Shown in pieces: positions 12,801 to 27,800 of a stretch of 64,000 nt of DNA. The notes under the pieces are model-generated. The model made no database searches. It was not told the origin of the DNA and was given only the letters and a program-made list of their open reading frames with translations. The position numbers and the translations under genes are program-made. Location of the stretch: the NCBI RefSeq assembly GCF_004210375.1, contig NC_134829.1:32461394-32525393 (forward strand). The letters run 5' to 3'. Each line of letters starts with the position of its first letter. The first letter of the stretch is position 1. This stretch comes from Tachypleus tridentatus. Taxonomy: Eukaryota > Arthropoda > Merostomata > Xiphosura > Limulidae.

Positions 12801-15800
12801 GACCAAGCTGAGGGTCGCGAGCTCGAATACCTTCTTCGAATATACTCGCGTTTTCATCTGTGAGAAAGTTATAATGTGACAGTCAATCTCATTATTTATT
12901 GGTAAAGATTAGTTCAAGAGCTGGTGATGCATGTTGTTGACTAGCTGTGCCTTTCCTCTAGTTTTTCAGTACTAAATTAGCAACGGTTGATGCAAATAAC
13001 CTTCAAGTAGCTTTGTGCAAAATTAAAAACAAAATAAACAAACAAATCTAAAAACGGACAAAATACAGTTATATTTCATTAACACTATGTAATTGAAAAC
13101 AAAACATATGAATTACCAATATCATAATTACCAATTATTGGGCTACTATTACGTTGCATTATTATTTTATTCGCTCGTAGTCAAGCCTCCAAGTGGTTTA
13201 GTGGTAAGTCCGAAGAGATTTATAACGCTAAAAACTGGACTTCGATACATGTGGTGAACAAAACACAAATAGCCCATTTTCTAGTTTTTCCTTAAGAACA
13301 AACAAAACTGCAATTAATTTCAATATTTAAAGTTCAATAACTGAAACAAAGTTATTAATTTAAAATGATATATTTTTAATAATACTTTTCTTTTAACCAG
13401 GATAATCTAGACACAGCATTTGATGCAGGTGGGAAAGTGTCCGTCGGGTTGACAGCTACAACAATAGTGTCTCAGTGGACCTGGGCAGCAACTCTGTTAC
13501 AGTCATCGGCTGTGGCAAGCAAGGTAACAATGCAGCTCTGTGTTCTGTGCCATAGAATTGTTTGTTTGTTTGGGAATTTCGCACAAAGCTACTCGAGGGC
13601 TATCTGTGCTAGCCGTCCCTAATTTAGCAGTGTAAGACTAGAGGGAAGGCAGCTAGTCATCACCACCCACCGCCAACTCTTGGGCTACTCTTTACCAACG
13701 AATAGTGGGATTGACCGTCACATTATACACCCCCACGGCTGGGAGGGCGAGCATGTTTAGCGCGACGCGGGCGCGAACCCGCGACCCTCGGATTACGAGT
13801 CGCACGCCTTACGCGCTAGGCCATGCCGGGCCAGTGCCATAGAAATAACTTACGTTTATAGACACAGTCTATGGCAAACAAACTAACCATGTAACTTTAT
13901 TACGTCATACCTTAAAATATAACTGATTCTATTCAGTTGTCATTTATAAGAGACTACGGAATCATGACTAGTTCTTGTACATCAGAAATTAGGAAAAGCT
14001 GAATTTACGACTTTGGTGATGAGGTACTTACATAACAGTGCATGCTTTGATATATTGTAATCTGTTTTGGATTATTATGAATGAAGTATAGTCTCTCATA
14101 ACATCCTGATATTGATAGGATTCGAGGTTTGATTCCATGAGATGAACAAAGCGCAGATCGCCCATTGCATAGCTTTGTACTAAAATAAACAAATAACTTA
14201 GAGTAAATGTTCAGCATCTGTACTTTCATAAAAGTTTGAGAATTTTTATCTGTTCCTAACACTTGTCATAGAAATCACATTCACTGTTATATGTAACTAA
14301 CACTTGTCATATAAATCACCTTCACTGTTATATGTACCTAACACTTGTCATAGAAATCACCTTCACTGTTATATGTACCTAACACTTGTCATAGAAATCA
14401 CCTTCACTGTTATATGTACCTAACACTTGTCGTAGAAATCACATTCACTGTTATATGTACCTAACACTTGTCATATAAATCACCTTCACTGTTATATCTA
14501 CCTAACATTTGTCATAGAAATCACATTCAGTGTAATATGTACCTAACACTTGTCATAGAAATCACCTTCACTGTTATATGTACCTAACACTTGTCATATA
14601 AATCACCTTCACTGTTATATCTACCTAACACTTGTCATAGAAATCACATTCAGTGTAATATGTACCTAACACTTGTCATAGAAATCACCTTCACTGTTAT
14701 ATGTACCTAACACTTGTCATATAAGTCACCTTCACTGTTATAATTACCTAACACTTGTCATAGAAATCACCTTCACTGTTATATGTACCCAACACTTGAA
14801 ATCACGTTAACTGTTATCTGTACCCAACACTTGAAATCACGTTAACTGTTATCTGTACCCAACACTTAAAATCACGTTAAATGTTAACTGTTATCTGTTT
14901 ACTCACTCCTTCCTCTTGGTCTGTCTATGACTAATTCCAAATCTGAAATATACATAAATAACGTTTCATTTGTATCTTCTATCTTCAACGAGTCACTACT
15001 CAGCAGACCTTTCATCAAGTATCAGATTTCGCCAGTTAGACTGGACAATAAAACAAGTTTTTTTATTATTACATTATTTCAGCCCAAAGGGCTGTTTGGC
15101 CATCAGAGGGTTGCGCCCTCTTTTAGATCAAGAGAGGCGATGGTATTAATGAATGATGTATGAGTGTGTGAATGACTTGGAAGTATATTTGTTTGTTATA
15201 GACAGAACAATCTGAGAAAGAAAAAAGAATCATTCTGCTATTTGGAAAAATATAACTGGTATACTGGGCATTGAAATATCCACATGACTAGTACTAGCAA
15301 CTGGAAATGGCTTAACATATAAACTGGAAATGGCTTAACATATAAACTGGAAAGATGATCAGCTGGTGGCAAAAGCCTCATATGAAAATAAGCTTCTTGT
15401 TGAGGATATTAAAATAATAAAACACTGTTGAAGATATTAATTACAAAATTTTTGAGTATATAAAGAATAGGAGAAAAAGTTATTCCATCAAAGAACTCCT
15501 TTGTAATACTTGGATGTTTAAAGCTAACCATAGGCCATATCGTTCCAAAACTAGAAGACGTGGGTAAGAAAAGGAATGAGAAACAGAAATCCAGGCATTA
15601 TAATTATATACAACGCACGGTTGGACAGACGAATTATAGATATGTAAAAGGAAAAACAGAAATCCAGGCATTATAATTATATACAACGCACGGTTGGACA
15701 GACGAATTATAGATATGTAAAAGGAAGGAGAAACAGAAATCCAGGCATTATAATTATATACAACGCACGGTTGGACAGACGAATTATAGATATGTAAAAG

Positions 15801-18800
15801 GAAGGAGAAACAGAAATCCAGTCATTATAATTATATACAACGCACGGTTGGACAGACGAATTATAGATATGTAAAAGGAAGGAGAAACAGAAATCCAGGC
15901 ATTATAATTATATACAACGCACGGTTGGACAGACGAATTATAGATATGTAAAAGGAAGGAGAAACAGAAATCCAGGCATTATAATTATATACAACGCACG
16001 GTTGGCAGACGAATTATAGATATGTAAAAGGAGAAACAGAAATCCAGGCATTATAATTATATACAACCCACGGTTGGACAGACGAATTATAGATATGTGA
16101 AAGGAAGGAGAAACAGAAATCCAGGCATTATAATTATATACAACGCACGGTTGGACAGACGAATTATAGATATGTAAAAGGAAGGAGAAACAGAAATCCA
16201 GGCATTATAATTATATACAACGCACGGTTGGACAGACGAATTATAGATATGTAAAAGGAAGGAGAAACAGAAATCCAGGCATAAAAATTATATACAACGC
16301 ACGGTTGGACAGACGAATTATAGATATGTAAAAGGAGAAACAGAAATCCAGGCATTATAATTATATACAACGCACGGTTGGACAGACGAATTATAGATAT
16401 GTAAAAGGAAAAACAGAAATCCAAGCATTATAATTATATACAACGCACGGTTGGACAGACGAATTATAGATATGTAAAAGGAAGGAGAAACAGAAATCCA
16501 AGCATTATAATTATATACAACGCACGGTTGGACAGACAAATTATAGATATGTAAAAGGAAGGAGAAACAGAAATCCAGGCATTATAATTATATACAACGC
16601 ACGGTTGGACAGACGAATTATAGATATGTAAAAGGAAAAACAGAAATCCAGGCATTATAATTATATACAACGCACGGTTGGACAGACGAATTATATATAT
16701 TTAAAAGGAAAAACAGAAATCCAGGCATTATAATTATATACAACGCACGGTTGGACAGACGAATTATAGATATGTAAAAGAAATAATGAATTAAAAAGCT
16801 AGGAGATCAAAAGTGGATTTGTAATTGAGAGCCATCATCTGGGTTTTCCAATTTGGATGTTTATTGAGGATAACACCTGGGTATTTAACAAGGTTAGAGA
16901 GCTGGATGGAAATACTGTTAGTGTCAACACTAAATAACAAAGGTATGTGACAGGGACAAAAATTACCTTTTTTTTAATGTTCAAAAGTATTGCTTTTATT
17001 ATTTTACTTGTATTAAGTGTAATATTCCAGATGCGACTCAAAACCCAAAAGATAATTACTTGCGGCCCTGAAGAAATTTACTGAGAGTAAGCATAGTTTA
17101 AGAAATAGCTAAAAGAGCATTATCATAACTAAGAAGGACACATTGGATTAGGTATATCACTAACATGAAATATACTGAAGAGGTTACAGAGGGTACACTC
17201 AAGAAGAAGAGTTCTTTTAATATGTTTGTTGTTCTTTTGAATTAAGCACAAAGCTACACATAAGGCTATCTGTGTTCTGCCCACCACGGGTATCGAAACC
17301 CAGATTTTAACGTTGTAAGTCCGCAGACATACCGCTGAGCCACTGGGGGACCTTTTAAGATGAATAGCTGCATGTCTTCGATAAATAAATGGTTTGGTTT
17401 GTTTTGAATTTCGCGCAAAGCTACTCGAGGACTATCTGTGCTAGTTGTCCTTAATGTAGCAGTGTAAAACTAGAGAGAAGGCAGCTAGTCATCACCACAC
17501 ATCACCAACTCTTGGGCTACTCTTTTACCAACGAATAGTGGGATTGACAGTCACATTATAACGCGCCCACGGCTAAAAGGGCGAGCATGGTTGGTTGACG
17601 GAGATTCGAACCCGCGACCCTCGGATTACAAGTCGAGCGCCTTAACCACCTGGCCATGCTGGACCCATAGAAAAATGAGCTGATTATTCGAACTTAGGTC
17701 AATGGTAGTGTTAAGTTTCGTAGTTTGTAAATTAAAGTCAGGTTTGCTTGTAAATTTGTTAGTTTGTAAATTGCACTCAGACTGAGCTGAAAGCTCTTCA
17801 AAATCAAAAACATCCAACAGGACCTGTTAGTGTTAAAACGATTGCATGTAGAATCATATAATTTGAGAAGTTGATATTGTGTCAATGACTAAAAAAAAAT
17901 CCATCTTGGATAGGTGGCAAGAGCTGTTGAGGCCCGGTATGGCCAGGTGGTTAAGGTACTTGACTCGTAATCCGAGGGTCACGGGTTCCAATCCCCGTCA
18001 CATCAAACATACTCGTGCTTTCAGCCGTGGTGGGCGTTATAATGTTACGGTCAATCTCACTATTCGTTGGTAAAAGAGTGGCCCAAGAGTTAGCGGTGGG
18101 TGGTGATGACTAACTGCCTTCCCTCTAGTCTTACACTGCTAAATTAAGGACAGCTAGCGCAGATAGCCCTCATGTAGCTTTATGAGACATTCAAAAACTA
18201 AACTAAACCAAATAAGTAAGAGACGTTGATCGGTAATAAATTTAATAAAACTATGGATTCATTGAACTGAAATGCTTTCGAGGTGTAGTTTTATTGAGGA
18301 TGGTGGTTAGACTGATTGGACCATATAAACTAACATTTGTTATAGGATTATTAGGTTTTAGAGAATAATAAAATATAACTTTTAAGAAATCAGGGTAAAA
18401 TCCAGAAGGAAAAGAAAAACAGATGTAAAGCCATAAAATGTTGTAGACAAAAGAAGGAACTTTTTGGAACATGCTTGAGATGACAGTAAACTATATCCTT
18501 AAAGGTAGTCACAACGATAGAAATTGTAGCCATATAATGTTTGTCTTGTGTTGGTTTCAGAAAAGTTTCGTTGTGAACAACTTCGTCGTAGGATTCTTCA
18601 ACTAATAAAGTTTGTAAAGGTTTATTAGGAAGTAGCAGATGCTAACAGAGAAAACAGTTGAACAGGATGTATCTTTACCCTTTTCAATACCATAATTGAC
18701 AGAAATGAAAGTTTTCATAATGAGACTACATGCTCAGTTTAAAAACAAACTGAACTGTGTAGTTGATGCCGTTCAGGACAGAGGTTCTTTGAACAGGGAG

Positions 18801-21800
18801 GATATTCTAGAGTAAAAGTAATAAGTCAAATAATATCCTCTACCGTTTGAAGTTGATAGAGGGAGTTTGAAGGAAACGTAACAGTATCAGTGGAATCAAC
18901 AGGATTCACAATAAGAGGATCATACGGTTTTGAAGTTTGTTGTCCTTGGCATTTATAGTAATATTTGTGTGACACGTGTGTGTGTGTGGTGGGAGAATAA
19001 GTTCACGAATCTAATTTAGTGAACTGTCTGACTTGATTAGAACCCAGACAGCACACAGAGATTTACTAATTAGGGCACTTTGAAGCTTGATAAGTGTTTC
19101 AGCACAGGAACTTTCCGTAGAAACAAAGACTAGGTTGAGGTGTTCTAGAAACATTCATTCTATATCGTTGTTTAAAGATAAAATCACCACTTGGAACAAA
19201 AGGTGATCAATTACATTAATAATATTTGCTAAAATGCGAATCACGAAAGTTAGTCCTAGAGTGTTATTAATATGTACTACTTCTTGTATCGGTATCTCTT
19301 CTTCAAATAGTTATGAAATTATTTCTTCTTAAATGATTTGATGTGCTCTCCAAATGATAAATGAAAACAGTGGATTTCGAGGAGGTGAAGGCTCTTTAAT
19401 TGGATCTGATTTTCTTGGTGTTACTGTAAGGATTTATCATCCCCATTTTAATGCGGTGGGTGTTAAACATTTAAGAACTACAGGCCTAAAGATAAGTCAA
19501 TTACAAGTTGGTATAAGTGATTGATATTTGCTTGGAGACAACACTTAGATATTTCTAGAAATAGTTTTATGAGTCGTATAGAATTTAGAGACTAATGGAG
19601 ATAATAAAACAACTGATAAATGTAGTACAGAATTAATATTCATAGGAGTCGATGTCAAAAGAATATTGTGTGATTGAGGTATAGAAAATAGTTTTGAAAT
19701 TAAAGTACAAAAAGGATATAAATTAAAGATGTTTTTCTGTCCTATGAGATATTCATTTAAGTATATATGTAAAAACAGCTGGTATGGATAGAGAAAGCAC
19801 GAAAGAGCGAACAACGTTTCGACCTTCATCGGTCATCATCAGGTTAACAAAGAAAGAAAGAGGTAACTGACCGATAGCTGACCACATATTTGAAGGGGGT
19901 TGTATAACTGAGTGTGGGAATGTAGAAGGCGTGCTTAGATGTTTGATTATATTTATTAATATAGGTATAAAGGTGTTCCTTTGTATTGGTTTATTTTGGG
20001 CTTGAGTTGCTGTATAAGTAAAGCTTCTTTAATTTTGCGTTTGTTTATGTTTGTTTCTTTATTTAGTATTTGGGTGTTTTCTACGGTTACGTTGTGTTTA
20101 TTTGACTTGCCGTGTTCGAAAACGTGTGACTCTGGTTTCCATTTTCTACTTGTTTCTCCAATATAGAAGTCGTGGCAGTTATCACATTGTATTTTATAAA
20201 TAATGTTTGTGTGGTGTTTGTCAGTGTAGTTTTTACAAAGTGTAGACCTTAGTTTTGTGCCTGGTTTTTGAATAACTTTAGTATTAACTGGAATGTCATA
20301 TTTTGTTACTAGTTTTTGCCAAATGTTGGTTATTTTTCTGCTGATATCGGGAATATATGGTATGCAGCAATATAGGGTTTTGTGACTTTTTAAATCGTGG
20401 AGTATATTTACTTTTGTTAGTTGATTTTGCTTTCTGTCTAGGTGTGTGCGTATAATGTTTTCTACGGTCTGTGGAGGAAATTTATTGATGTCGATGAAGT
20501 ATTGTTTTATTTTGTCTAATTTGTCGTTAATTTTATCTGGTGAGCACAGTTTTATGGCTATGTTTATTTGGTTTCTTTGTATGTTGAGTTTTTGTTTTGT
20601 TTCATGTGCCGAGTCCCAAGGAATGTATAGTCCAGTATGGGTGATTTTTCGGTGGATTTCTGTTTTAAATTGTGTATCGGTTCTTGTAATTTTGAGGTTA
20701 AGAAATGATATTTGATTGCTTTCTTCCTGTTCACATGTGAAGTTAATGTTGGGATGTATAGAGTTAATGTGATTGAAAAACTTAAGTGTGTGTTCTGTAG
20801 ATGTGAATCCTGCAATCGTGTCGTCTACATATCTGTACCAGTATAGTGGTGGATGTAATGCTGTGCTAATTTCTTGTGTTTAAACTTGTGTCATAAAAAT
20901 ATTGGCTAGAACTGGTGATACTGGATGCTTAGGCCATTTGTTTGTATATAGTTGTGATTGTTGAACATGAAGTTTATCTTCATCTTGGTGAATTCTATAA
21001 GGGTTGCTAATTGGTTGCTGGGAATGTCATCACGGATTGTTTATTTAACTATAAAGACAGTTGTAGTAGTTGTTATTAAGCCTTAAAGAATAAGCCAAAA
21101 ACAGAAATGTTTACAGCAGAACTATTGAAGAGAAACGATATTTTGAATGACTTTTTAAATTTAATTCTGCCTTTTGTAGATGATGTTTTCAAATTTTGTA
21201 GATGCGGACCTACAGCCGAATCATGAAATATCTGGCAGTGTATATCTCACAAAGTCATTGAAATAACGAATAAAAGATTCTTACGTGTTATTCATAGAGT
21301 AAACTGATGAGGCTTATTTACGGAGGGTTAGCATTATGTTTGTGTAAGGTTGTCCAGAAACAAATGTCGTTTTTGAACTGCGAAGTTTGGAAAAGTATAA
21401 ACCAGTGTTGTAAAACATGCTTTAATCAAAGTTAGCACCATTTACTTCAACACAATTTTCCAATGTGTAACGATGCTGTTTATGCCCCTGCTGTAGAAAT
21501 CAGAGTTTCTATGGTCAGTGAACTTCCTGAAAGCTTCTTCTGCAGCTGTCTGGTTTTGAAAGCATTTATTGTTTAAAAATTTGTCAAAGTGCTCGAAATA
21601 TAAAAAACTTGTAGTGGGAGGTCCGAGGAATAAGGTAGATGAGGCAGAACCTCAATTCCCATTTCGTTCAATTTTTGGAGTGTTATCCTTGACGGGTCTC
21701 ATAACACCGATTTTGTTGATCTTCAGCCAGCTCATGTGGAACCCACTTATCCAACTCTTTCTTCTTTCCAATCGCACTCAGGTGGTTAACAATGCTTGAT

Positions 21801-24800
21801 TTGCTTATGCCTAGGTTTTCTGCAAACTCATGTACTGTCGTGCGAGGGTTTGTCTCAACTGCTTCCCTTAGTGTGTTTTCATCTAGGGATGGCTTCCTTT
21901 CATGACCTTTGTGGTCTTCAAGACTTTCATCTCCATGTTGAAACCTTTGAAACCAACGCTGAACTACACGTTCAGTAACAGATCCATGGCCGAATGCCTG
22001 GTTGATGTTCCCTGTAGTTTCGGTAGCTTTTCGTCCAAGTTTGAAGTCGTAGAGAAAAATCAGATAAAGTACTTCTCGTCCATGCTGACTTGTGTGTTGG
22101 AAAACTTACTATGAGTAGAGTTGAAACAGCAGACAATTAAGACACCTTGTAAGCGATAAACATTGGATTAAACCATCCAATCAACGATAAATTATTCTAT
22201 ATTCAGCTTCTAAATGTCATCGTGAGAATTGCGACATTTATATCTGGACAACCTAATACATCATGACTAGGTATTTAATCTATATAATTCCCATAAAATG
22301 GTGCTTTAAACTGCCATTTAGGAAATTCTACATCTTATAGGTTCGATAATTAAAGAAATCATATTCATTAAGTAGATAATTCATGCTCACACCTTCTTGT
22401 GTTGAGATTGTAATATGTTACCACAACTGGGTTACGATTGCTGAACCTTAACACGACGTAAGTTAAGAGTTGTTGTTTTTAACAAAACTTAATCTCTTTT
22501 TTATATAAAATGTAGGTCCGGTTACGTATATTCTTAAGACTGGACATATTTAATCTCAGAAGTATGCTGATGCTTATTAGTTCATAAATAAATTTTCAGT
22601 AAACTGCTTTAAACGAATACCGAGTAACAAAGAGAATATACTAAATATTCTGCAATTAACTTAGCTTATGTTATTTTGACCTCACTATTAACAGATAAAC
22701 AAATAAGTTAATGTTACGGACTTCAGTTAGAGATAACTATAAATATAATAACATTACCGAAATTAAATTTTCAGCTTACAACTGCATGTTCAGATTTGAA
22801 AGCCACGATTCTCCAAAGGCCAAAACTTAATACCCACCAAGGCTAGTAATACTTTTGTTTTGTTTGTAGCTAATCGCAAAGCTACACAAGGGACTATTCG
22901 TGCTCTGTCTACCACGGGTATCGGAACCCAGCTTCCAGCGTTGTAAATCAGCATACATACCACTGAAAAACTGTTAATTTTTCTGAAAATAACTTTTAAC
23001 TCTTCTAATTTAAGTAATTAACGTTTTCAAAACTTTCTTTAATTTATTGTGAGCTTACCATTTGTAACTTCCTGATGTATACTAAAATTGAAGCGTCTTT
23101 ATTTAAAACAATATATTTTTGGAGATCATTTATTTGTTTTGCTTACATATTTTTTCTTTTATCCAGTATGGAATCAGTGGTCCTTTCTGGTACGCTTCTG
23201 GAGCAACAGTACAAATCTTATTATTTGCTATGTTGTCAGTGCAGTTGAAAATTCGAGCTCCAGGAGCAAAAACATTTCTACAGCTCATCAAAGCAAGATT
23301 TGGAACCAAAGCTCATCTAACATTCTGCGGTTATGCATTTCTTACAAACATGATTGTTACCGCCATGCTTATGTTAGGTGAGTTGTCTGTAATACAACAG
23401 TTATTTGACTTATGAAGTTTTTCGAAATGAACAATCTATCGGATTATTTAGCTACTTTAGAGAAAACAAATTAAATAATAATTTTAATTAATTTCAGTGC
23501 TTTTGTAACTCTTCATTGATATTCATTTTAATATTTTACTAAAGTAATGTTTACATTTTAAACTTTCAGGTGGAATAGCTGTTATGACTACACTAGTTCG
23601 TGGTTTTTCTGTGGAGTATGGGATGCTAGTTGTAGTAACTGTTATCGGAACTTACACGTGGATTGGAGGATTAGGTGCTACATTCTATGTCTCTTATTTT
23701 AACACAGCTCTGATCTTTATTATCATGTTGATATTTGCGTTTGCTGTTTACAATTTAGACAGCTCTGTTGGAGGACTTCTTGGTAAGTCCTGAACAGTTG
23801 TTATATAACAATAACAACTAATTTAAATCAATACATTAAGAATGAATAATAAACCTGTTTATGAAAGAAATATTAGAGCAACTCCTTTGTCAATAAATTT
23901 ATTTCCTCGCAGAGAAAGTGAAAGAAAGAGAATAAATAATTTATATAAAGCAGTAAGTCTGCCTTTCTATCAGTTAAATATACTAAACAAACAAGAGAAA
24001 AGGAGAGTAAAATAAAACACGTCTGATAAGAAGTTAGACAAAACATCAAACCCACAAATACTAAAAGTTTGAAGCTCAGTAGGTATGATCTTGTGTTGGG
24101 AATTACGATTAAATGTTTGGGAAGTATTTATGTTTGCTGAAAGAAGACGTTGATAAAGCGATTAGGGTAGCATAGAATACGACGATAAAATATTTTATTC
24201 TGTCTCTAAGTCGGAAAAAGGAGAAGGATTGTATTTTGACAGTGAACTTACCAAATGGGCGACTATATATAGAACACTAGTAGAACCTACAAGTCCAAAT
24301 TCAATATATTTTTCAAGATATTCAGTATTATAATACCGCAGAAAAGTGGCCATTACGCTCAATACTTTTATGTTTAAAGTAAACTTAAGACTTTGATCTC
24401 AAACTTTAATTTTTGGAGCGTATGTTTTGTGTTCAAAATTAACAAGTTGAACCTTCATTTTATAATAAAATACGTATTTTTTAATATATTTAAGAAACAT
24501 TTGTAAATTAATGCAAAACCAAAATCAGAGAAAAGCAACCTAGTAACACTTGGAATAAAATTTCAGCGTGATTCTCAGAAATGTAGAATTTATAATTTCT
24601 GTTAAAAATTGGTAAAAAGTTAAGCCTCTCACATGTTATTAATTCCTAAAAAAATGTTATGTTTGTTGAAGAAGTAATTGTACTGTATCAAACAGAAATA
24701 TTGAATAAAAGTTTTGCAATTAACTTAAGAGCTTTGTTAGTGGAACTCTAATATTGAGTGCTTTAGAAATCATGAATGAACTTCACTAGTTTTATGTAAT

Positions 24801-27800
24801 ATTTAAATAATAAATTCAATGTGCTCTATAGACAACTTTTACATATCAAACATACGATAAGATAGAGACATAAGATGTGTAAATTATTTTTACTTATTGT
24901 AATAGGTTCTACAGAAAAAGTTTATGATCTTTTGAACTGTGCTATTGGTCCAGAAGGTAACGAAAACAGGAGTTATCTGACCGTGTTGTCTCAAAATGGT
25001 TTAATCTTTGGTATCATCAATATTGTAGGTAAAGAAAAAAAATGTTATTACTCCAGATAATTAATATCCTTTCTGATTTAGTAAGTTTTATGACTTATTC
25101 TTATTTCTCATTACTATATAGGACTGGCATGGCCAAGTAAATAAGGCACTTGACTCGTAATCTGAGGGTCGCGGGTTTGAATCCCCTTCACACCAAACAT
25201 GCTCGCTTTTTCAGCCGTGGAGGCGTTAAAAGTTGCGATCAATTCCACTATTCGTTAGCAAAAGAGTAGCCCAAGAGTTGACGGTGGGTGGTGATGACTA
25301 GCTGCCTTCCCTCTAGTCTTACACTGTTAAATTAGGGACGTCTAGCGCAGATAGCCCTCGTGGAGCATTCGCGCGAAATTCAAAACAAACCAAACCATTA
25401 CTATATAATGACTGAATAGTATCGGCATTGAGAAAAACACTATCCCATTCTTTACGATAACTGAAATGATAACTAGATTTGCTCAACTAATTGAAATATT
25501 AAATTCTATTTGAATATTCCTGTAACGATTACGGTGAAATAAAACGTGAAAAGCTTTCAACAATGAGATTTGCATGAGCAGTAGAGTGATGGTATTAACT
25601 GATATGTTAATTAGACCATATATGTATATATATCATATGTGTAGTATGCATAAATATATGGAATATATATATACCTTTAAGATTTTATTTTAGGAAACTT
25701 TGGAACAGTGTTTGTTGACCAATCCTACTGGCAGAGTAGTGTGGCAGCTAAGCCTAAAGATGGCGTGTGGGGTTTTCTGGCTGGTGGACTGGTATGGTTT
25801 GCAGTACCTTTCACCTTTGCAACTACGATGGGATTAGCTTACGTCGCCTTAAGTTCAGCCAACGGAAAACCATTGCTTGAACCACAGCAGGTTGATGAAG
25901 GTATGCATTTATAAAGAATTATTAAACAATTTAAAAGATTGTGTAAAATATTATGCATCTTGTTAAACCTCAAATTATGAAATACCCTTAAAAGTGATAA
26001 AAAATGTAAGAATAACATTTTTTTACTTGGATGTATCAGTTGAAAGTAAAGTAAACTGAAGAAGTAACTACACATTTTAAAGAATAATTAGCTCTGGAAA
26101 CAGCGATAAAAATAAGTAAAATATTTGTTTGTTGTTATTCACAAAAGTTCAGCAGATGCTTTTCTGGCTGCGTCCATCATAGCGATCGAGTTACAAATCT
26201 TACTGTCAAAAACCTGCAGGCTTAGCACTGAGTTACTGAGATGTAAATAAATAAAAATGAGGAACAACAAGTAGGAAAATATTTAAATATTTACAACATG
26301 AAAAGAGAAGCCATAATTAGACATTTACAATAGACATCAAATGATAGATGAAACTGTAGATAAAGGTATAAAGTAAACAGATATATTTTTTTTTTATTTT
26401 AGAAAACGAAAACACAGTGAGAAACATTTACTTCAAAACTCCTGTGAAGGAGTGACAAATTATATGTCACTATCTGTGGTCTGATTTTTATGAGAATGAC
26501 CTTTTTTATTGTTTTTCTTTTCCCGCCTTTTTGATCAGCTTAAACGTTAGCGCGTGTAACTTCTAAAGATCGACCTACAGATATAAGGGACCTTCAGACT
26601 TCACAAAGGAAATAACCGTAAACAAAGGTTTTGTATAATTATAATTGTAATGGGAAACCTTGGTATAATGACAGTTATCAAAAATTGAATATAAAAACAA
26701 ACTCATCTTATTAACATCTGTTAAACTGAGTAAATAATAAGTTACTCTGCTTTCTTTCTTCTTCAAAGACCAATTTCAGTCAAAGCTTAGAGAATTAAAA
26801 AAAAATCCAACGCTGATTTTCTGCTAATTCACAAATAAATGAGAAACAAAAAAGCTTTGATATGAGTGAGCAGTTGGGGCTCATGAAGAAACAATCTGCA
26901 GTTAATGAACTAAAATACTAATTTTTTTAGTTACGTGTTATAACAATCATATACGTAGATTGAGTTAATATTTTAGAACGGTTTTGAAGCTTCTCATGTC
27001 ACCAGATTTAGTTATGCTCTATCTGACGACAATGCATCTTGCCAACACGACTGCAACGTAGCTTCTGTTTTAAATAGTTCTCTCTTAAGATTTTCATGTC
27101 CAAAGCATACTAATCCTTCCTGAAATATATCCATAATACTTCTAATCAAAGAATATAATAGTCTTATAGCATCCGTTTTAAGAGCTCAGTCGCACAGAGA
27201 CCCATTTTTGTAAATAATAGCATAAATATTGTTACTTTCACTACCTGATTCAGGTATGTGATGGTTGAATGGGAGGTTCGACAGGAAGCCCTGTTGTTTT
27301 AGTTTACAAACGGAAACCTTCTTTATTACGTCACATATTATTGCCTATTTCGCGTGGACAGTTTCCTCCAGTGATCTTTGTGTTCGTGGTGTTACGTAGT
27401 TTATCTCGGACAAGTCTCCAACTTATTACATTTTCATTTATTTCGTACAACGATTTCAAGTATCCCAAAACTTTAGTTTTGAAGTTAACTGAATGTTCAT
27501 TAGTATTAAACTTATGACATTCGCCAACAAGATTGATACGCACAATGTTCTTTTTTAACACAAATATATTTTAATAGACAAAAACACACACCATACAACT
27601 TATAATAATGGTTATAACTAATAATTACTCCAAATAATGATTTATATACAACAGGTTTACAAATTTACAAGCCCCCGAGTGGTTCAGCGGTATGTCTGCG
27701 AACTTACAACGCTAAAAACCGGGTTTCAATACCCGTGGTGGGCAGAGCACAGATAGACCAGTGTGTAGCTTTGTGTTTAATTTAAAACAACAAATTTGCA

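Larger units (their letters stand above)
25901..27669. other. First part of intron 6
   Basis: Apart from the decayed SINE at 26129 and the unexplained minus-strand frame at 27331-27561, nothing is recognised. A 20-nt poly-T-rich run lies near 26384. Confidence 0.45.

Noticed and set aside
16164-16670. Several overlapping minus-strand frames with repeated [10 protein letters not shown] units
   Set aside because: Created by the 77 bp minisatellite; no start, splice or family support.
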